A DNA stretch of 64,000 bases from Bacillus sp. BA3 (GCA_002835675.1 PIZR01000001.1:185494-249493); one strand, 5' to 3'. Positions 8,133 through 17,940 are shown, counted from the stretch's first letter. Numbers and translations are program-made. The notes: generated by a model from the sequence alone, not told the origin.

Positions 8133-8161
8133 ATTATAAGATTCCCATATGAGGTTGTGAA
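8133..8161 (-). promoter_or_regulatory. sigma-A promoter of the tRNA-like RNA
   Basis: Leftward TTCACA (8156-8161), 17-bp spacer, TATAAT (8133-8138). The predicted start falls about 9 nt before the acceptor stem, as expected for a stable-RNA gene. The remaining bases to 8471 hold no gene that I can support. Confidence 0.75.
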
Positions 8162-8471
8162 CCGAATAATAAAAATATGATAATTTGATTGCCTAATACA
8201 GACAATTATATTCATTCTGCATGAAAGGGAAATCTGAAATAAAAGCCCGAGGAAGCTTATAGCTCCAAAAACATTCACTCAATGAAATAAGTAATCTGGG
8301 GAAAACGGATATGCCTTTGTATATAGGCTGACACAAATTTTAATTATCTTTTGCAAAGACATATATAAAGAACAATACTAATAAGCACAAACCATGATGG
8401 CTTGTACCTAATATATATCAGTCAACAAAGAGAACTAAAGTAATACTCCATAAAAAAATTCTAAGCGGACA

Positions 8472-9110
8472 TTAATCGTATATTTTAATGGCTTGAACCA
8501 CTTTTCCTAAAATTCGAACTCTATCATTTTTGATGTTATAGGTTTTTTCTTCATAAAAAGGATCCGTGCTGCAGGGAGTGAGTGTGATGTTTTCTGCATC
8601 GATATTCACTTTTTTGACAGTGGCATCGTGACCATTTACCAAGACCACTCCGATTTTTCCTTTATCAACGTAGGTTGTTTTTTCAACGAGAATCAATGAT
8701 CCGTCACTGAATTCTTTGTTCATGCTATTGCCATTCACTCTAAGGAAAAAATATTCTTTATTCGTTTTTAGCATCGAATTTAATGTCGGCATATAGGCTT
8801 CTATATATTCATTGGTAAAATTAGGCTCTCCAGCAGGGATATTGCCATATACTCCAATTAATCTTACATTTTTTTCATTTAGAAATTCCATTCCTGGAGC
8901 ATTTCTAACGTTAGGTGCTCCTTCAATGAGGTGGGATAGCGGTATTTCAAAGCATGAGGACATCATGCCCAATTTATCCATTAAAGGTTTATTCCGTCCG
9001 GATTCCCATGCTGATACTGCCGTTGGTGCCACCTTTAATATATTTGCCAAATCTTCTTGTGTCATTTTTCTTTCTTTTCTTAACATTTTAATCCGTTCAC
9101 CAATGTGCAT
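8472..9110 (-). CDS. phage-type repressor: XRE DNA-binding domain plus S24 peptidase
   Basis: A 212-residue protein. Residues 1-60 form an XRE helix-turn-helix (MTQEDLANILKVAPTAVSAW). Residues 90-210 form a LexA/CI-type S24 domain with the catalytic Ser in VNGNSMN and the Lys in ATVKKVN. The self-cleavage site should lie in the linker (VYGNIPAGEP; an AG dipeptide is visible). Such repressors are inactivated through RecA during DNA damage. It is divergent from a small Cro-like gene, a classic lysogeny switch. GAGGTGAA ribosome site, ATG start. The lytic genes it would control are not here, so the prophage is largely gone. Confidence 0.85.
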   Translation of the reverse strand: MHIGERIKMLRKERKMTQEDLANILKVAPTAVSAWESGRNKPLMDKLGMMSSCFEIPLSHLIEGAPNVRNAPGMEFLNEKNVRLIGVYGNIPAGEPNFTNEYIEAYMPTLNSMLKTNKEYFFLRVNGNSMNKEFSDGSLILVEKTTYVDKGKIGVVLVNGHDATVKKVNIDAENITLTPCSTDPFYEEKTYNIKNDRVRILGKVVQAIKIYD

Positions 9111-9158
9111 ATTTCTTCACCTCTTACTTGAATATACACCATGAGTGAAGGTGAGTAA

Positions 9159-9210
9159 ACTTAAAGTGCGTGAATTTTGCGAAAAATTGTTGGTAACTAT
9201 ACTTCAAGTG
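9159..9210. promoter_or_regulatory. paired operator candidates between the S24 repressor and Cro
   Basis: Two near-identical 9-bp palindromes, ACTTAAAGT (9159-9167) and ACTTCAAGT (9201-9209), lie 42 bp apart (four helical turns) in the divergent promoter region. They are the best candidates for repressor sites. Confidence 0.5.
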
Positions 9211-9244
9211 TGATATCATTTTTTTAGATAGGTGGTGACAAGAT

Positions 9245-9469
9245 ATGACAAACGTTAAGTTCACACTTAAACAAGCGAGGAAGTATAAAGGTTTAACACA
9301 GGAAGAAATGGCTAAAGTGCTGAAGATGGCCAAAAGGACTTACATTGACTATGAGCAATATAAGATTCCTTTGCGAATCGATAAGGCTTATTTGTTTGCT
9401 GAATGTGTAGGGTTCTCGATCGACGATATTATTTTTTTTGATCCCCACCTACACTTCAAATGTAGTTAA
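9245..9469 (+). CDS. Cro-like XRE helix-turn-helix protein
   Basis: A 74-residue protein that is nearly all one HTH domain: FTLKQARKYKGLTQEEMAKV followed by LKMAKRTYIDYEQYK. It lies divergent to the S24 repressor, 134 bp away, with a strong AGGTGGTGA ribosome site and ATG. By position and size it plays the Cro or early-activator part of a prophage switch. No phage replication gene follows. Target sites are presumably the dyads in the shared intergenic region. Confidence 0.8.
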   Translation: MTNVKFTLKQARKYKGLTQEEMAKVLKMAKRTYIDYEQYKIPLRIDKAYLFAECVGFSIDDIIFFDPHLHFKCS

Positions 9470-9553
9470 AGGATCAAGACTATCAATCATTTATTCACCA
9501 AAGTAACCATTCCTGGGGCAAAATTTAAGTAATGATCGAAACAGGGTGAAAAA

Positions 9554-9673
9554 ATGGGAAAGGAAAATCAGATAAATAAATTATACAATTGGAAGAGCGA
9601 GCATAGCCCTGATATTATTTATCCAGTTCTCATTGTGAAATACGCGTATGTGGCGTTTAGGGGAGGGCTTTAA
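9554..9673 (+). CDS. possible 39-residue small protein downstream of Cro
   Basis: ATG preceded by AGGGTGAAAAA opens a 40-codon frame (begins MGKENQINKLYNWKSE, ends AFRGGL). The composition is protein-like, but I know no homologue. Many phage early regions encode such short proteins; it may also be a remnant. Confidence 0.3.
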   Translation: MGKENQINKLYNWKSEHSPDIIYPVLIVKYAYVAFRGGL

Positions 9674-10181
9674 GGAGTTAATAATCCAAATACACGATTG
9701 ATACTGAGATCCCTATGAATGACAGCCAATTGCTGTGAAAGAATTTTTTCAACAATTTACTTAATGTATAGGATGGACTTCAAAACAACATGAATAGGAG
9801 CAATTGGACAGTGGCAAATTCGAAAAATAATATTTGGATGCTCATAAATAAAGTCAAGCCCTACATCCGTTGCAGGAGAAGGGCTTATTCTCTTTTTCTT
9901 CGTGAACATACAGCATTCGATATATGGATTTCCTCTATAAGGATAATTTCATAATTGGAAAATGACTGTATACATAAACGAATTGAAGGCAAATCATCAT
10001 ACTATATCTCCATTTTTTATGAATTCTTCTAGTTTTTTTCTCCTATCTTTATGAAGATAGCAGGTAATGGTATGCAAAAGTACAAATATATACTAATGAA
10101 GGCTATCAAAGGCATGGAAGGAGGGCGTTGAAAATAGGATGAGTTCGAAAGAATTCCACATGATATTGGAGGAGATAACAA
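9674..10181. other. gene-poor stretch between the phage switch and the lipase
   Basis: Only short frames, none with a good start. A hairpin AAGCCCT/AGGGCTT (9856-9886) followed by TTATTCTCTTTTT is a likely rightward terminator. Confidence 0.5.
9856..9886 (+). terminator. terminator in the remnant phage region
   Basis: AAGCCCT (9856-9862) pairs with AGGGCTT (9880-9886), then a pyrimidine-rich, T-rich run. No complete gene ends at it, which supports gene loss upstream. Confidence 0.55.
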
Positions 10182-11774
10182 TTGAAAAGGAATGTAATCA
10201 ATTATGTCGTTTTTCTTGTCCTCATTCTAACCATATTAATTATGGCCAAGCCAGACATTTCCTCAGCAGGAAAATTAAAGCCCCCTTCCGAAACTTTCAG
10301 TCCAGGGGATTGGTTTCTTGGAAGTATTCCTCCCAATCTTGATACAAAGAAACCACCGATCGTGTTTGTTCAAGGGAAAAACGGCAGTTCAACCAGCTGG
10401 TACGGTGAAACGGATTATCATGGTGTCAATGATATGTATACCAAAGCGTATGAAGCAGGCTACCAAACTGTTTTTGTTCAGCTTCATGATTCAGCTGGAA
10501 ATGGATCAGTGAGCCAATATGCTAATGGAAGGCTTTTAGCTCAAATGCTTGCAGAAATCAGTAACCATTTCGGGGGTGAAAAAGTAAATATTATAGCTCA
10601 CAGCAAAGGGGGCCCAGATACCCAAGCGGCTCTAGTGCACTATGGAGCACACCAGTATGTTGGAAGGGTGATCACTTTAGCTTCCCCCCATCATGGTTCT
10701 CACCTAGCTGATTTGGCTTATAGCTGGTATGCGGGCTGGCTTGGTTCCCTATTAGGTCAAAAAGATGAGGGAACTTATTCTTTACAAGTTGGTAAAATGG
10801 CTGAATTTCGTTCGGTCACGGATAACCATGTTAATTCTCGTAAAAACATGTATTTCACTGTGGCAGGCATGAACAGAGGCCCGGTTCTATCAGCCTTATC
10901 AATGGGTGGACAATATTTATCTTCATATGGGGAAAATGATGGTCTAGTGAATGTATGGAGTACAAAAATACCCTATGCAACACATTTATTTTCAGATCCC
11001 AACTTTGATCACGACAATATACGAGTCGGCTCAGCTGTATTTTCAAGAATTGAACCATATTTAAGAAGCACCTCCACCGCTGGGATCCCTGAATATAATG
11101 TCAATTATAAAGAACGGGTTGAAGAAGATGTCATTACCACCGCACTCGCTCAAACCGTTCTGGGTGATGTCCTGAAACAAAATGTCTGGATCGAACTAAG
11201 CTTCCATGTAAATGAATCAGCCCCAGGCAATATAAACATATATACAGCATCAAATGATGTCGAGGTTGAAATGATTTCTCCATCCAATAAAAAGTATTCA
11301 CCTTCCTTAATGGTTCATTCAGCCAAAAACGAAACTTCCTTTTTTAATGGTGCAACCGTCCAATCATTCAATAGAAACAACCTTGAAATTGGTGATTGGA
11401 AAGTGCGTATGAAGACTAAATCGCCAAAAGACGCCTACCTGTTCACAGCACAATTTAACGAAAAGAATCCCATTACATTAAGTATGGCCGGTAAAGTTAA
11501 GCAAAAAGATGCGAAATTTTTAATAAAGAACCCAATGAATGATAAAAAAAGGCCAATCAGCACAACATTTTTGGTTCATCTAATAGATGAAACAGGTAAT
11601 GAAATTAGTGAAAAAAGCTCAATTAAGGCAATGGATACAGAAAATTTTACTGGCACCCTTCCGGAAGTACCTAAGTCAGGTGTTTATAATGTAACAATAG
11701 ATGTCAAGGAAAAAAATGTGGATGGTACTGAAAGAACCCGGACAATGATTCGTTCGGTCTATATTGAGAAATAG
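10182..11774 (+). CDS. secreted lipase/esterase with C-terminal beta domains
   Basis: A 530-residue exported protein. Residues 1-30 are a signal peptide (KR, then VVFLVLILTILIMA, cleavage near SSAG). Residues 55-300 are an alpha/beta hydrolase with VFVQGKNG as the oxyanion strand and nucleophile elbow AHSKGG (Ser141). Candidate Asp is in GENDGLVN and candidate His in FDHDNIRVG. The last 200 residues look like beta-sandwich domains of the kind that bind surfaces. TTG start fixed by GGAGGAGATAACAA. It lacks a paired chaperone and is monocistronic. Triacylglycerol lipase is likely, but other esters are possible. Confidence 0.8.
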   Translation: MKRNVINYVVFLVLILTILIMAKPDISSAGKLKPPSETFSPGDWFLGSIPPNLDTKKPPIVFVQGKNGSSTSWYGETDYHGVNDMYTKAYEAGYQTVFVQLHDSAGNGSVSQYANGRLLAQMLAEISNHFGGEKVNIIAHSKGGPDTQAALVHYGAHQYVGRVITLASPHHGSHLADLAYSWYAGWLGSLLGQKDEGTYSLQVGKMAEFRSVTDNHVNSRKNMYFTVAGMNRGPVLSALSMGGQYLSSYGENDGLVNVWSTKIPYATHLFSDPNFDHDNIRVGSAVFSRIEPYLRSTSTAGIPEYNVNYKERVEEDVITTALAQTVLGDVLKQNVWIELSFHVNESAPGNINIYTASNDVEVEMISPSNKKYSPSLMVHSAKNETSFFNGATVQSFNRNNLEIGDWKVRMKTKSPKDAYLFTAQFNEKNPITLSMAGKVKQKDAKFLIKNPMNDKKRPISTTFLVHLIDETGNEISEKSSIKAMDTENFTGTLPEVPKSGVYNVTIDVKEKNVDGTERTRTMIRSVYIEK

Positions 11775-11805
11775 TGAAATGCATTCTCTTCTTTGAGAGG
11801 GTATC

Positions 11806-11843
11806 AGACTGTAGACAAATTCGAAGTTTGCCTTCAGTCTTTT
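11806..11843 (+). terminator. terminator of the lipase gene
   Basis: AGACTGTAGACAAA pairs with TTTGCCTTCAGTCT (two mismatches) and TTTT follows. The DNA just after (11865-11925) shares short blocks such as CTTTCCGC and GCCTCGGC with the dispersed repeat and may be a decayed copy. Confidence 0.65.
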
Positions 11844-11950
11844 CTTGAATAATAGATCCAGTTGAATACAGAAATCCGCTCCCTTTCCGCAGATCCTACC
11901 AAGCCGCCTCGGCAGGAGTGTAAAAAACATAATAACCCACTTTTCCCGAC

Positions 11951-11988
11951 AAAAAAAACCCTTCTCATAATTGAAAAGGTTTTTTTTG
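11951..11988. terminator. second hairpin in the lipase-holin gap
   Basis: AAAAAACC-CTT pairs with AAAAGGTTTTTT. A- and T-runs on both sides make it a bidirectional candidate. The rest of 11990-12156 shows nothing I can support. Confidence 0.55.
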
Positions 11989-12156
11989 GATGTAATGTGG
12001 TGCTAACATGGGTGGTTTGTTTTAGCCAAAGGATTCAGCCAGTTTGTAATTACTAATACAGCGATTAAATTAATGGTGTTCGATGGGAAATAAAGCTAGT
12101 AAGGTCATCTAGCAATAAAAAGATTGATGAATTTCAGCTAGACAACAAGAATAGAT

Positions 12157-12444
12157 TTAATCCGTCTTTTTGTAGGATTCTCTATAAGACAAAATACCAG
12201 TTTTGAGTGCAGCATAATTGCCTATGCTTGCATAGCCATAAAACCAGCCCATGAAAATTCCTGAAACCAAGTGATGACGATGACTGATGAAAATGGAAAT
12301 GAACAAGCCAAGACCCAAAGCGATGGTAGGGACGAATTTTGGATGAATATGAAACATGACCTTAATAAGTTGAGTAAGAATCATGATGGTAGGAATGGCT
12401 ATCACTGCATCCCAGAAGTTTGTATGGACGGTTGGGTAGTCCAT
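12157..12444 (-). CDS. small holin-like membrane protein
   Basis: A 95-residue protein with three hydrophobic segments (IPTIMILTQLIKVMF, VPTIALGLGLFISIFI, LVSGIFMGWFYGYASIG) and a charged tail (YRESYKKTD). Size and topology fit phage holins of the A118/Hol118 type, though identity is not obvious. In a phage, a holin releases the endolysin; here two LysM wall hydrolases lie nearby but in other transcription units. ATG with AAGGTGGTGA. Alternatively an unrelated small membrane protein. Confidence 0.5.
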   Translation of the reverse strand: MDYPTVHTNFWDAVIAIPTIMILTQLIKVMFHIHPKFVPTIALGLGLFISIFISHRHHLVSGIFMGWFYGYASIGNYAALKTGILSYRESYKKTD

Positions 12445-12566
12445 GATTTCACCACCTTGAAATGAAGTTTTTAAAAATAGTTTTTGTTTTTCATCAAGGT
12501 TTTATACAAAAATAAATAATTACAAATTTAAAATTAACGAACAAGTTTTGAAGATTTTCAGTGTTC

Positions 12567-12620
12567 AACAGGAAAAGCCGTCAATCCATTTAATTAAATG
12601 GATTGACGGCTTTTCCTGTT
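12567..12620. repeat. 54-bp perfect palindrome
   Basis: Two 27-nt arms (12567-12593 and 12594-12620) are exact reverse complements with no spacer. The outer arm reads AACAGGAAAAGCCGTCAATC. An RNA from either strand would form a hairpin followed by TTTTCCTGTTT, so it could terminate both ways between the leftward holin gene and the rightward glucosaminidase. Confidence 0.8.
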
Positions 12621-12808
12621 TGGTAGGGAAATGGATAAATAATACTCGAAGCAGGCCACTCTAGGTAAGAAATCTATAATAAAAACAATTAGCCAAACAT
12701 CAGAACCTTTTGTATGGGACTTGCTGTAACCTTTTTCATAGATGAGAATACGATAAGAATGAAGATGAACAGTGAAAAATAAAGTAAAACCATTGATGGG
12801 AGGTTCTA

Positions 12809-13423
12809 ATGAGCAAGGAAACATTTATTAAGGAAATTGCTCCCTATGCCCAGAAAATTCAACAGGAATTTAAAATATTACCTTCTGTTGTCATTGCACA
12901 AGCTTGTTTGGAGAGTGGATATGGGACAAGTTTATTAGCAAGCAAAGGAAAAAATATATTCGGTACAAAAGGTGACTTCAAGGGTGAGTCTGTCATCATT
13001 CAGACAATGGAATATGTCAATGGCGTACCCGTTCAAGTATGGAACAAATTCAGAAAATACCCATCTTGGGAAGAAAGTCTTAGAGATCTTGCCAATTTAT
13101 ATGTAAAGGGGACTTCATGGAATAGAAGTCTTTATACGGCTGTCATTGGAGAAAAAGATTACAGAAAAGCACTCAAAGCAATTTTCGATGCTGGGTACGC
13201 CTCGGATCCCAACTATATTGAAAAACTGGTGAACCTTATCGAAACAAGCGATTTAACAAAATATGATGCAAGTATAGAAGAGGTTTATCATATTGTCCAA
13301 AAAGGGGATACCGTCTCTGCGCTTGCAAAAGCATACGGTTCTACACAAGTGCAGATTCAACAGTGGAACGGCTTGGTAGATCTTAACCTAATTAAAGTGA
13401 ACCAAAGATTACGAGTGAAGTGA
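12809..13423 (+). CDS. N-acetylglucosaminidase (GH73/LytG-like) with C-terminal LysM
   Basis: A 204-residue protein. Residues 1-150 form a GH73-type glucosaminidase domain: PSVVIAQACLESGYG contains the catalytic Glu, and SKGKNIFGTKG and YPSWEESLRDLANLY are typical flanking motifs. Residues 160-204 are a LysM domain (YHIVQKGDTVSALAKAYGS ... RLRVK). The enzyme class hydrolyses the glycan strand of peptidoglycan. There is no signal peptide, so export would need a holin or mother-cell lysis. The LysM matches that of the amidase at 6759 closely, suggesting a shared phage-like origin. Ribosome site GGGAGG, ATG start. Confidence 0.83.
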   Translation: MSKETFIKEIAPYAQKIQQEFKILPSVVIAQACLESGYGTSLLASKGKNIFGTKGDFKGESVIIQTMEYVNGVPVQVWNKFRKYPSWEESLRDLANLYVKGTSWNRSLYTAVIGEKDYRKALKAIFDAGYASDPNYIEKLVNLIETSDLTKYDASIEEVYHIVQKGDTVSALAKAYGSTQVQIQQWNGLVDLNLIKVNQRLRVK

Positions 13424-13432
13424 ATTTTAACT

Positions 13433-13460
13433 GGGAGCGGTAGTTAAAGCTCTCTTTTTT
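13433..13460 (+). terminator. terminator of the glucosaminidase gene
   Basis: GGGAGC pairs with GCTCTC (one wobble) and is followed by TTTTTTA. Confidence 0.55.
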
Positions 13461-13609
13461 ATTGTAATCAGATTGTTACCAAAGTACATATTAGGCGATC
13501 ATATACTTCCGTTCGTAATTAAGGACGTTTAAATTCCCATGAAAACTTGATTCTATTAAAATTCCATATGCATATTGAGAGAATTCGGGACATAGATTAA
13601 ACAAACAAA

Positions 13610-13630
13610 AAAAGCGCGGTTAGCGCTTTT
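13610..13630 (-). terminator. terminator of lexA
   Basis: Leftward AAAAGCGC/GCGCTTTT stem with a 5-nt loop and T-run; it overlaps the lexA stop codon. Confidence 0.8.
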
Positions 13631-14252
13631 AGTGTATTTGTCTATATAAGCCTATTACTTTTCCAAGTATCGAAACATCTCGTAAAATAATTGGTTCCAT
13701 ATTCGAGTTCTCAGGCTGAAGCCTTATGTAATCCGGTTCCTTAAAGAATCGTTTTACAGTGGCTTCATCATCTTCCGTCATGGCCACGACGATATCTCCA
13801 TTATTGGCATTGCTTTGTTGTTTCACGATGACATAATCCCCATCATGAATTCCTGCTTCGATCATACTTTCACCCATGATTTCCAGCATGAATACATGGT
13901 CATCATGTGGAACCATGCTTTCGGGAAGCGGAAAGTATTCTTCTATGTTCTCAATGGCCGTTATCGGCATTCCCGCTGTTACTTTTCCAAGTAACGGCAC
14001 GTTCACGACATTGACTTTGGGAATATTGTTCGCTTCCTCCAAATTCATTATTTCAATGGCCCTTGGCTTGGTTGGGTCACGTCTAATCAGGCCTTTGCTT
14101 TCCAGGCGTGATAAATGCCCGTGTACTGTTGAACTTGAAGCAAGTCCCACTGCTTCACCAATCTCCCGTACGGAAGGTGGATACCCTTTTTGGCGGACCT
14201 CTTCTTTAATGAAATCAAGAATATCTTGCTGCCTTTTTGATAGTTTAGTCAT
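13629..14252 (-). CDS. lexA: LexA, SOS-response repressor
   Basis: A 207-residue protein of standard length for Bacillus LexA (DinR). The N-terminal winged helix starts [19 protein letters not shown]. The cleavage site Ala-Gly is in KVTAGMP, the catalytic Ser in GESMIEAG and the Lys in ATVKRFF. LexA represses DNA-damage genes, and activated RecA triggers its self-cleavage. It is divergent from yneA, and the shared 155-bp region carries three LexA-box-like dyads, so it represses both itself and the yneA operon. Ribosome site AGAGGTG. Confidence 0.96.
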   Translation of the reverse strand: MTKLSKRQQDILDFIKEEVRQKGYPPSVREIGEAVGLASSSTVHGHLSRLESKGLIRRDPTKPRAIEIMNLEEANNIPKVNVVNVPLLGKVTAGMPITAIENIEEYFPLPESMVPHDDHVFMLEIMGESMIEAGIHDGDYVIVKQQSNANNGDIVVAMTEDDEATVKRFFKEPDYIRLQPENSNMEPIILRDVSILGKVIGLYRQIH

Positions 14253-14310
14253 ATGTGCACCTCTTCCCCAATGTTCTTTGCTACATTATAGCATGGCCCC
14301 CAATTCTATA

Positions 14311-14391
14311 CAAACATAAGTTCGAATTTTGTTGTTGACTGAAACAAACGTTCGTATTATAATTTGACCATAACATACGAACGAACATTCG
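14311..14391. promoter_or_regulatory. LexA boxes and yneA promoter
   Basis: Three matches to CGAAC-N4-GTTCG: CAAACATAAGTTCG (14311-14324), GAAACAAACGTTCG (14341-14354) and CGAACGAACATTCG (14378-14391), with two, two and one mismatch. A rightward sigma-A promoter, TTGACT (14335-14340), 17 bp, TATAAT (14358-14363), has the middle box exactly in its spacer, so bound LexA blocks polymerase. Confidence 0.85.
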
Positions 14392-14407
14392 CTTTGGAGG
14401 GATATTT

Positions 14408-14719
14408 ATGAAAAATTTATACAAAAATTATATTTATACGATTCTATTAGCGGGATCAGTATTCATCTTTTCAATTTTATTCTCTTGTACATTGAACAAT
14501 GATCCAAAAAAGGATTTCCTTTCTATAGAAGTAAGTGAAGGTGATACCCTATGGGGAATCGCTGAAGAATATGAAGAAGCAAATTTGACAAAAAAAGAAT
14601 TCATTGGTTGGATAGAAGAGCATAATGGTGTCAGGGCGGATACAATTAAGCCTGGTCAAGTCATCGTCATACCGGTTAAAGGGGAAGAACTTGTCCAGAA
14701 TTTGGCCAGTGAGCAGTAA
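14408..14719 (+). CDS. yneA: YneA, SOS-induced cell-division inhibitor
   Basis: A 103-residue protein: a short cytoplasmic start, one membrane segment (YTILLAGSVFIFSILFSC), then a LysM domain outside (EVSEGDTLWGIAEEYEE ... GQVIVIPV). This matches B. subtilis YneA, which delays septation during DNA damage. Position confirms it: divergent from lexA and first in the yneA-yneB-ynzC operon. A LexA box overlaps its promoter. The ribosome site TTTGGAGGG is strong. Confidence 0.93.
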   Translation: MKNLYKNYIYTILLAGSVFIFSILFSCTLNNDPKKDFLSIEVSEGDTLWGIAEEYEEANLTKKEFIGWIEEHNGVRADTIKPGQVIVIPVKGEELVQNLASEQ

Positions 14720-14732
14720 GCAGTGAAGGTAG

Positions 14733-15395
<663 letters not shown>

Positions 15396-15460
15396 AACTT
15401 GTAATTTCGCTTTTTTTTTAATACCATGACAATATCCGGAGATTATGAAGGAGCGAAATT

Positions 15461-15694
15461 ATGTTATCAAAAGAAAAAATAGCCCGTATTAATGAACTTT
15501 CTAAAAAGGCAAAGGCTGAAGGTTTGACGGAAGTTGAGGCGAAAGAGCAAACCCAATTGAGAAGTGAGTATTTGGAAACATTCAGAAAGTCCATGTCCGA
15601 TACGTTGGAGCATGTGAAGGTCGTTGATCCAGAAGGTAATGACGTCACTCCTCAAAAGATAAAAAATATAAAAGAAAAAAGAAACTTACATTAA
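15461..15694 (+). CDS. ynzC: YnzC, DUF896 protein
   Basis: A 77-residue DUF896 protein (ARINELSKKAKAEGLTEVEA then EQTQLRSEYLETFR), a small helical hairpin. It is the third gene of the yneA-yneB-ynzC SOS group, 65 bp after yneB, with a GAAGGAGCG ribosome site. Its biochemical role is not known. The C-terminus is basic (KIKNIKEKRNLH). Confidence 0.92.
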   Translation: MLSKEKIARINELSKKAKAEGLTEVEAKEQTQLRSEYLETFRKSMSDTLEHVKVVDPEGNDVTPQKIKNIKEKRNLH

Positions 15695-15860
15695 TGCTTG
15701 GATCCTTCTGATAAAACATTCCGCTTGAGTATCCTGTTAGTATTTAGGAGTAAAAAGGGAGTGCATGCATGTATGTATTCTCCTATTTAGTTTAATCTAA
15801 ATAGGGGACTTCTGTTATTATAGAAAATTGTAATATTGAGGCAGTAAATAGTGATTTTAG

Positions 15861-15889
15861 TTGTGATATTATGCTTGTCACTATAATAT
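15861..15889 (+). promoter_or_regulatory. candidate tkt promoter
   Basis: TTGTGA (15861-15866), 17 bp, TAATAT (15884-15889), 37 bp before the tkt start. TATAAT overlaps it at 15882 with a 15-bp spacer. Confidence 0.45.
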
Positions 15890-15925
15890 AAAGAGGTACA
15901 TTACAGGAAGGGATGTTTTTACAAT

Positions 15926-17929
15926 ATGTTAGATAAATTAGATGCACTTTCTATCAATACGATTCGTACATTATCAATTGATGCAATTGAAAAGGCTAAT
16001 TCCGGCCATCCAGGTATGCCAATGGGTGCTGCGCCGATGGCGTATAAACTATGGACCGAATATATGAACCATAACCCGAAAAATCCCGATTGGTTTAATA
16101 GAGATCGCTTTGTTCTTTCAGCTGGACATGGTTCTATGCTGTTATACAGCCTTCTTCATTTATCGGGCTATGGCTTATCTATCGATGATTTGAAAAGCTT
16201 CCGTCAATGGGGCAGTAAAACTCCAGGACATCCTGAATACGGTCATACGGCTGGTGTTGATGCAACAACCGGGCCGCTTGGACAAGGTATCGCAATGGCA
16301 GTAGGAATGGCAATGGCTGAACGTCACTTGGCAGAAAGCTATAACCGAGATTCTTATAATGTGGTCGATCACTATACATATGGCATTTGTGGAGATGGAG
16401 ATTTAATGGAAGGTGTTTCTGCAGAAGCCGCTTCATTAGCTGGACATCTACAACTCGGAAGACTCGTTGTTTTATATGATTCTAATGATATTTCTCTTGA
16501 CGGCGACTTAAGCCAATCATTTAGTGAAAGCGTAGCAGACCGGTTCAAATCTTATGGATGGCAATATATCCGCGTTGAGGATGGGAATGATCTTCAGGAA
16601 ATTGCTAAAGCGATTGAAGAAGCGAAAACCGACGATGCACACCCAACATTAATCGAAGTGAAAACGGTTATTGGTTACGGTTCACCAAACCGTTCAGGTA
16701 AATCTGCTGTTCACGGCGCTCCGCTTGGTGCAGATGAGCTGAAATTGACAAAGGAAGCATATAAATGGACATTTGAAGAGGACTTCCATGTTCCGGAAGA
16801 AGTGTATTCACACTTTAATGAATCTGTTGTTAATGCAGGCGCTCAAAAAGAAGAAGCTTGGAATGAATTGTTCAAAAATTACAAAGAAGCACATCCTGAG
16901 TTAGCACAGCAATTGGAGTTGGCCATCAAAGGTGAACTGCCTGCTGATTGGGATCAGGAAATTCCGGTCTATGAAGAAGGTAAAACATTAGCTTCCCGTG
17001 CTTCAAGTGGGGAAGTGTTAAATGCTATTGCCAAAAGGGTCCCTAGCTTCATTGGGGGTTCTGCGGATTTAGCCGGATCTAATAATACTGCCATCAAAGG
17101 TGAGACAGATCTATTACCTGGTAATTACAGTGGCCGTAATATATGGTTCGGTGTACGTGAATTCGCTATGGGTGCGGCTTTAAATGGAATGGCACTTCAT
17201 GGTGGATTAAAAGTATACGGAGGAACATTCTTCGTATTCTCTGATTATCTACGTCCTGCCATAAGAATGGCAGCACTAATGGGACTGCCTGTAAACTATG
17301 TATTCACTCATGACAGCATTGCTGTAGGAGAAGACGGACCGACTCATGAGCCAATCGAACAATTGGCATCATTGCGTGCAATGCCTAACCTAGGGGTAAT
17401 CCGTCCAGCTGATGGCAATGAAACGGCAGCAGCCTGGAAAGTGGCTATGGAGTCTACAAATAAACCAACTGCCCTTGTACTGACTCGTCAAGGATTGCCA
17501 ACAATTAAAGATACTTCCGAAACTGCGTATGAAGGTGTTTCAAAAGGAGCTTACATCATCTCTGCTTCTAAGAAAGAAGTAGCCGATGCATTACTTCTTG
17601 CGACTGGTTCCGAAGTGAACTTGGCTGTGGAAGCACAGAAAGCTTTGGCGAACGAAGGAATTGATGTTTCTGTTATCAGCATGCCATCATGGGATCGATT
17701 TGAAACTCAATCTAAAGAATATAAACAAAGCGTAATCAATCCGGCAGTGAAAAAACGTCTAGCTATCGAAGTGGCTTCACCGTTTGGTTGGGATCGTTAT
17801 GCAGGTGATGAGGGTGAAATATTGGCCATCAATCATTTTGGAGCTTCTGCACCAGGCGGTAAGATCATGGAGGAATTCGGTTTTACTGTAGAAAATGTAG
17901 TTGCTCGTGTTAAGGAAATGCTTAACTAA
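15926..17929 (+). CDS. tkt: transketolase
   Basis: A 667-residue, full-length transketolase. Landmarks: [14 protein letters not shown] near the N-terminus, the thiamine-diphosphate/Mg motif [19 protein letters not shown], the pyrimidine-domain residues in [19 protein letters not shown], and [17 protein letters not shown] with the catalytic His. The enzyme moves two-carbon ketol units between sugar phosphates in the pentose phosphate pathway. The tkt position between ynzC and sirA is conserved in Bacillus. Monocistronic: own promoter region and a strong terminator after it. Confidence 0.97.
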   Translation: MLDKLDALSINTIRTLSIDAIEKANSGHPGMPMGAAPMAYKLWTEYMNHNPKNPDWFNRDRFVLSAGHGSMLLYSLLHLSGYGLSIDDLKSFRQWGSKTPGHPEYGHTAGVDATTGPLGQGIAMAVGMAMAERHLAESYNRDSYNVVDHYTYGICGDGDLMEGVSAEAASLAGHLQLGRLVVLYDSNDISLDGDLSQSFSESVADRFKSYGWQYIRVEDGNDLQEIAKAIEEAKTDDAHPTLIEVKTVIGYGSPNRSGKSAVHGAPLGADELKLTKEAYKWTFEEDFHVPEEVYSHFNESVVNAGAQKEEAWNELFKNYKEAHPELAQQLELAIKGELPADWDQEIPVYEEGKTLASRASSGEVLNAIAKRVPSFIGGSADLAGSNNTAIKGETDLLPGNYSGRNIWFGVREFAMGAALNGMALHGGLKVYGGTFFVFSDYLRPAIRMAALMGLPVNYVFTHDSIAVGEDGPTHEPIEQLASLRAMPNLGVIRPADGNETAAAWKVAMESTNKPTALVLTRQGLPTIKDTSETAYEGVSKGAYIISASKKEVADALLLATGSEVNLAVEAQKALANEGIDVSVISMPSWDRFETQSKEYKQSVINPAVKKRLAIEVASPFGWDRYAGDEGEILAINHFGASAPGGKIMEEFGFTVENVVARVKEMLN

Positions 17930-17940
17930 TAGTAATGGAG

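Noticed and set aside
9792-9965. About 57-codon frame starting MNRSNWTVANSKNN
   Set aside because: It reads straight through a terminator hairpin (9856-9886) and has no ribosome site.
12594-12824. 76-residue leftward ORF
   Set aside because: It starts inside the palindrome region and overlaps the start of the glucosaminidase; no ribosome site or homology.
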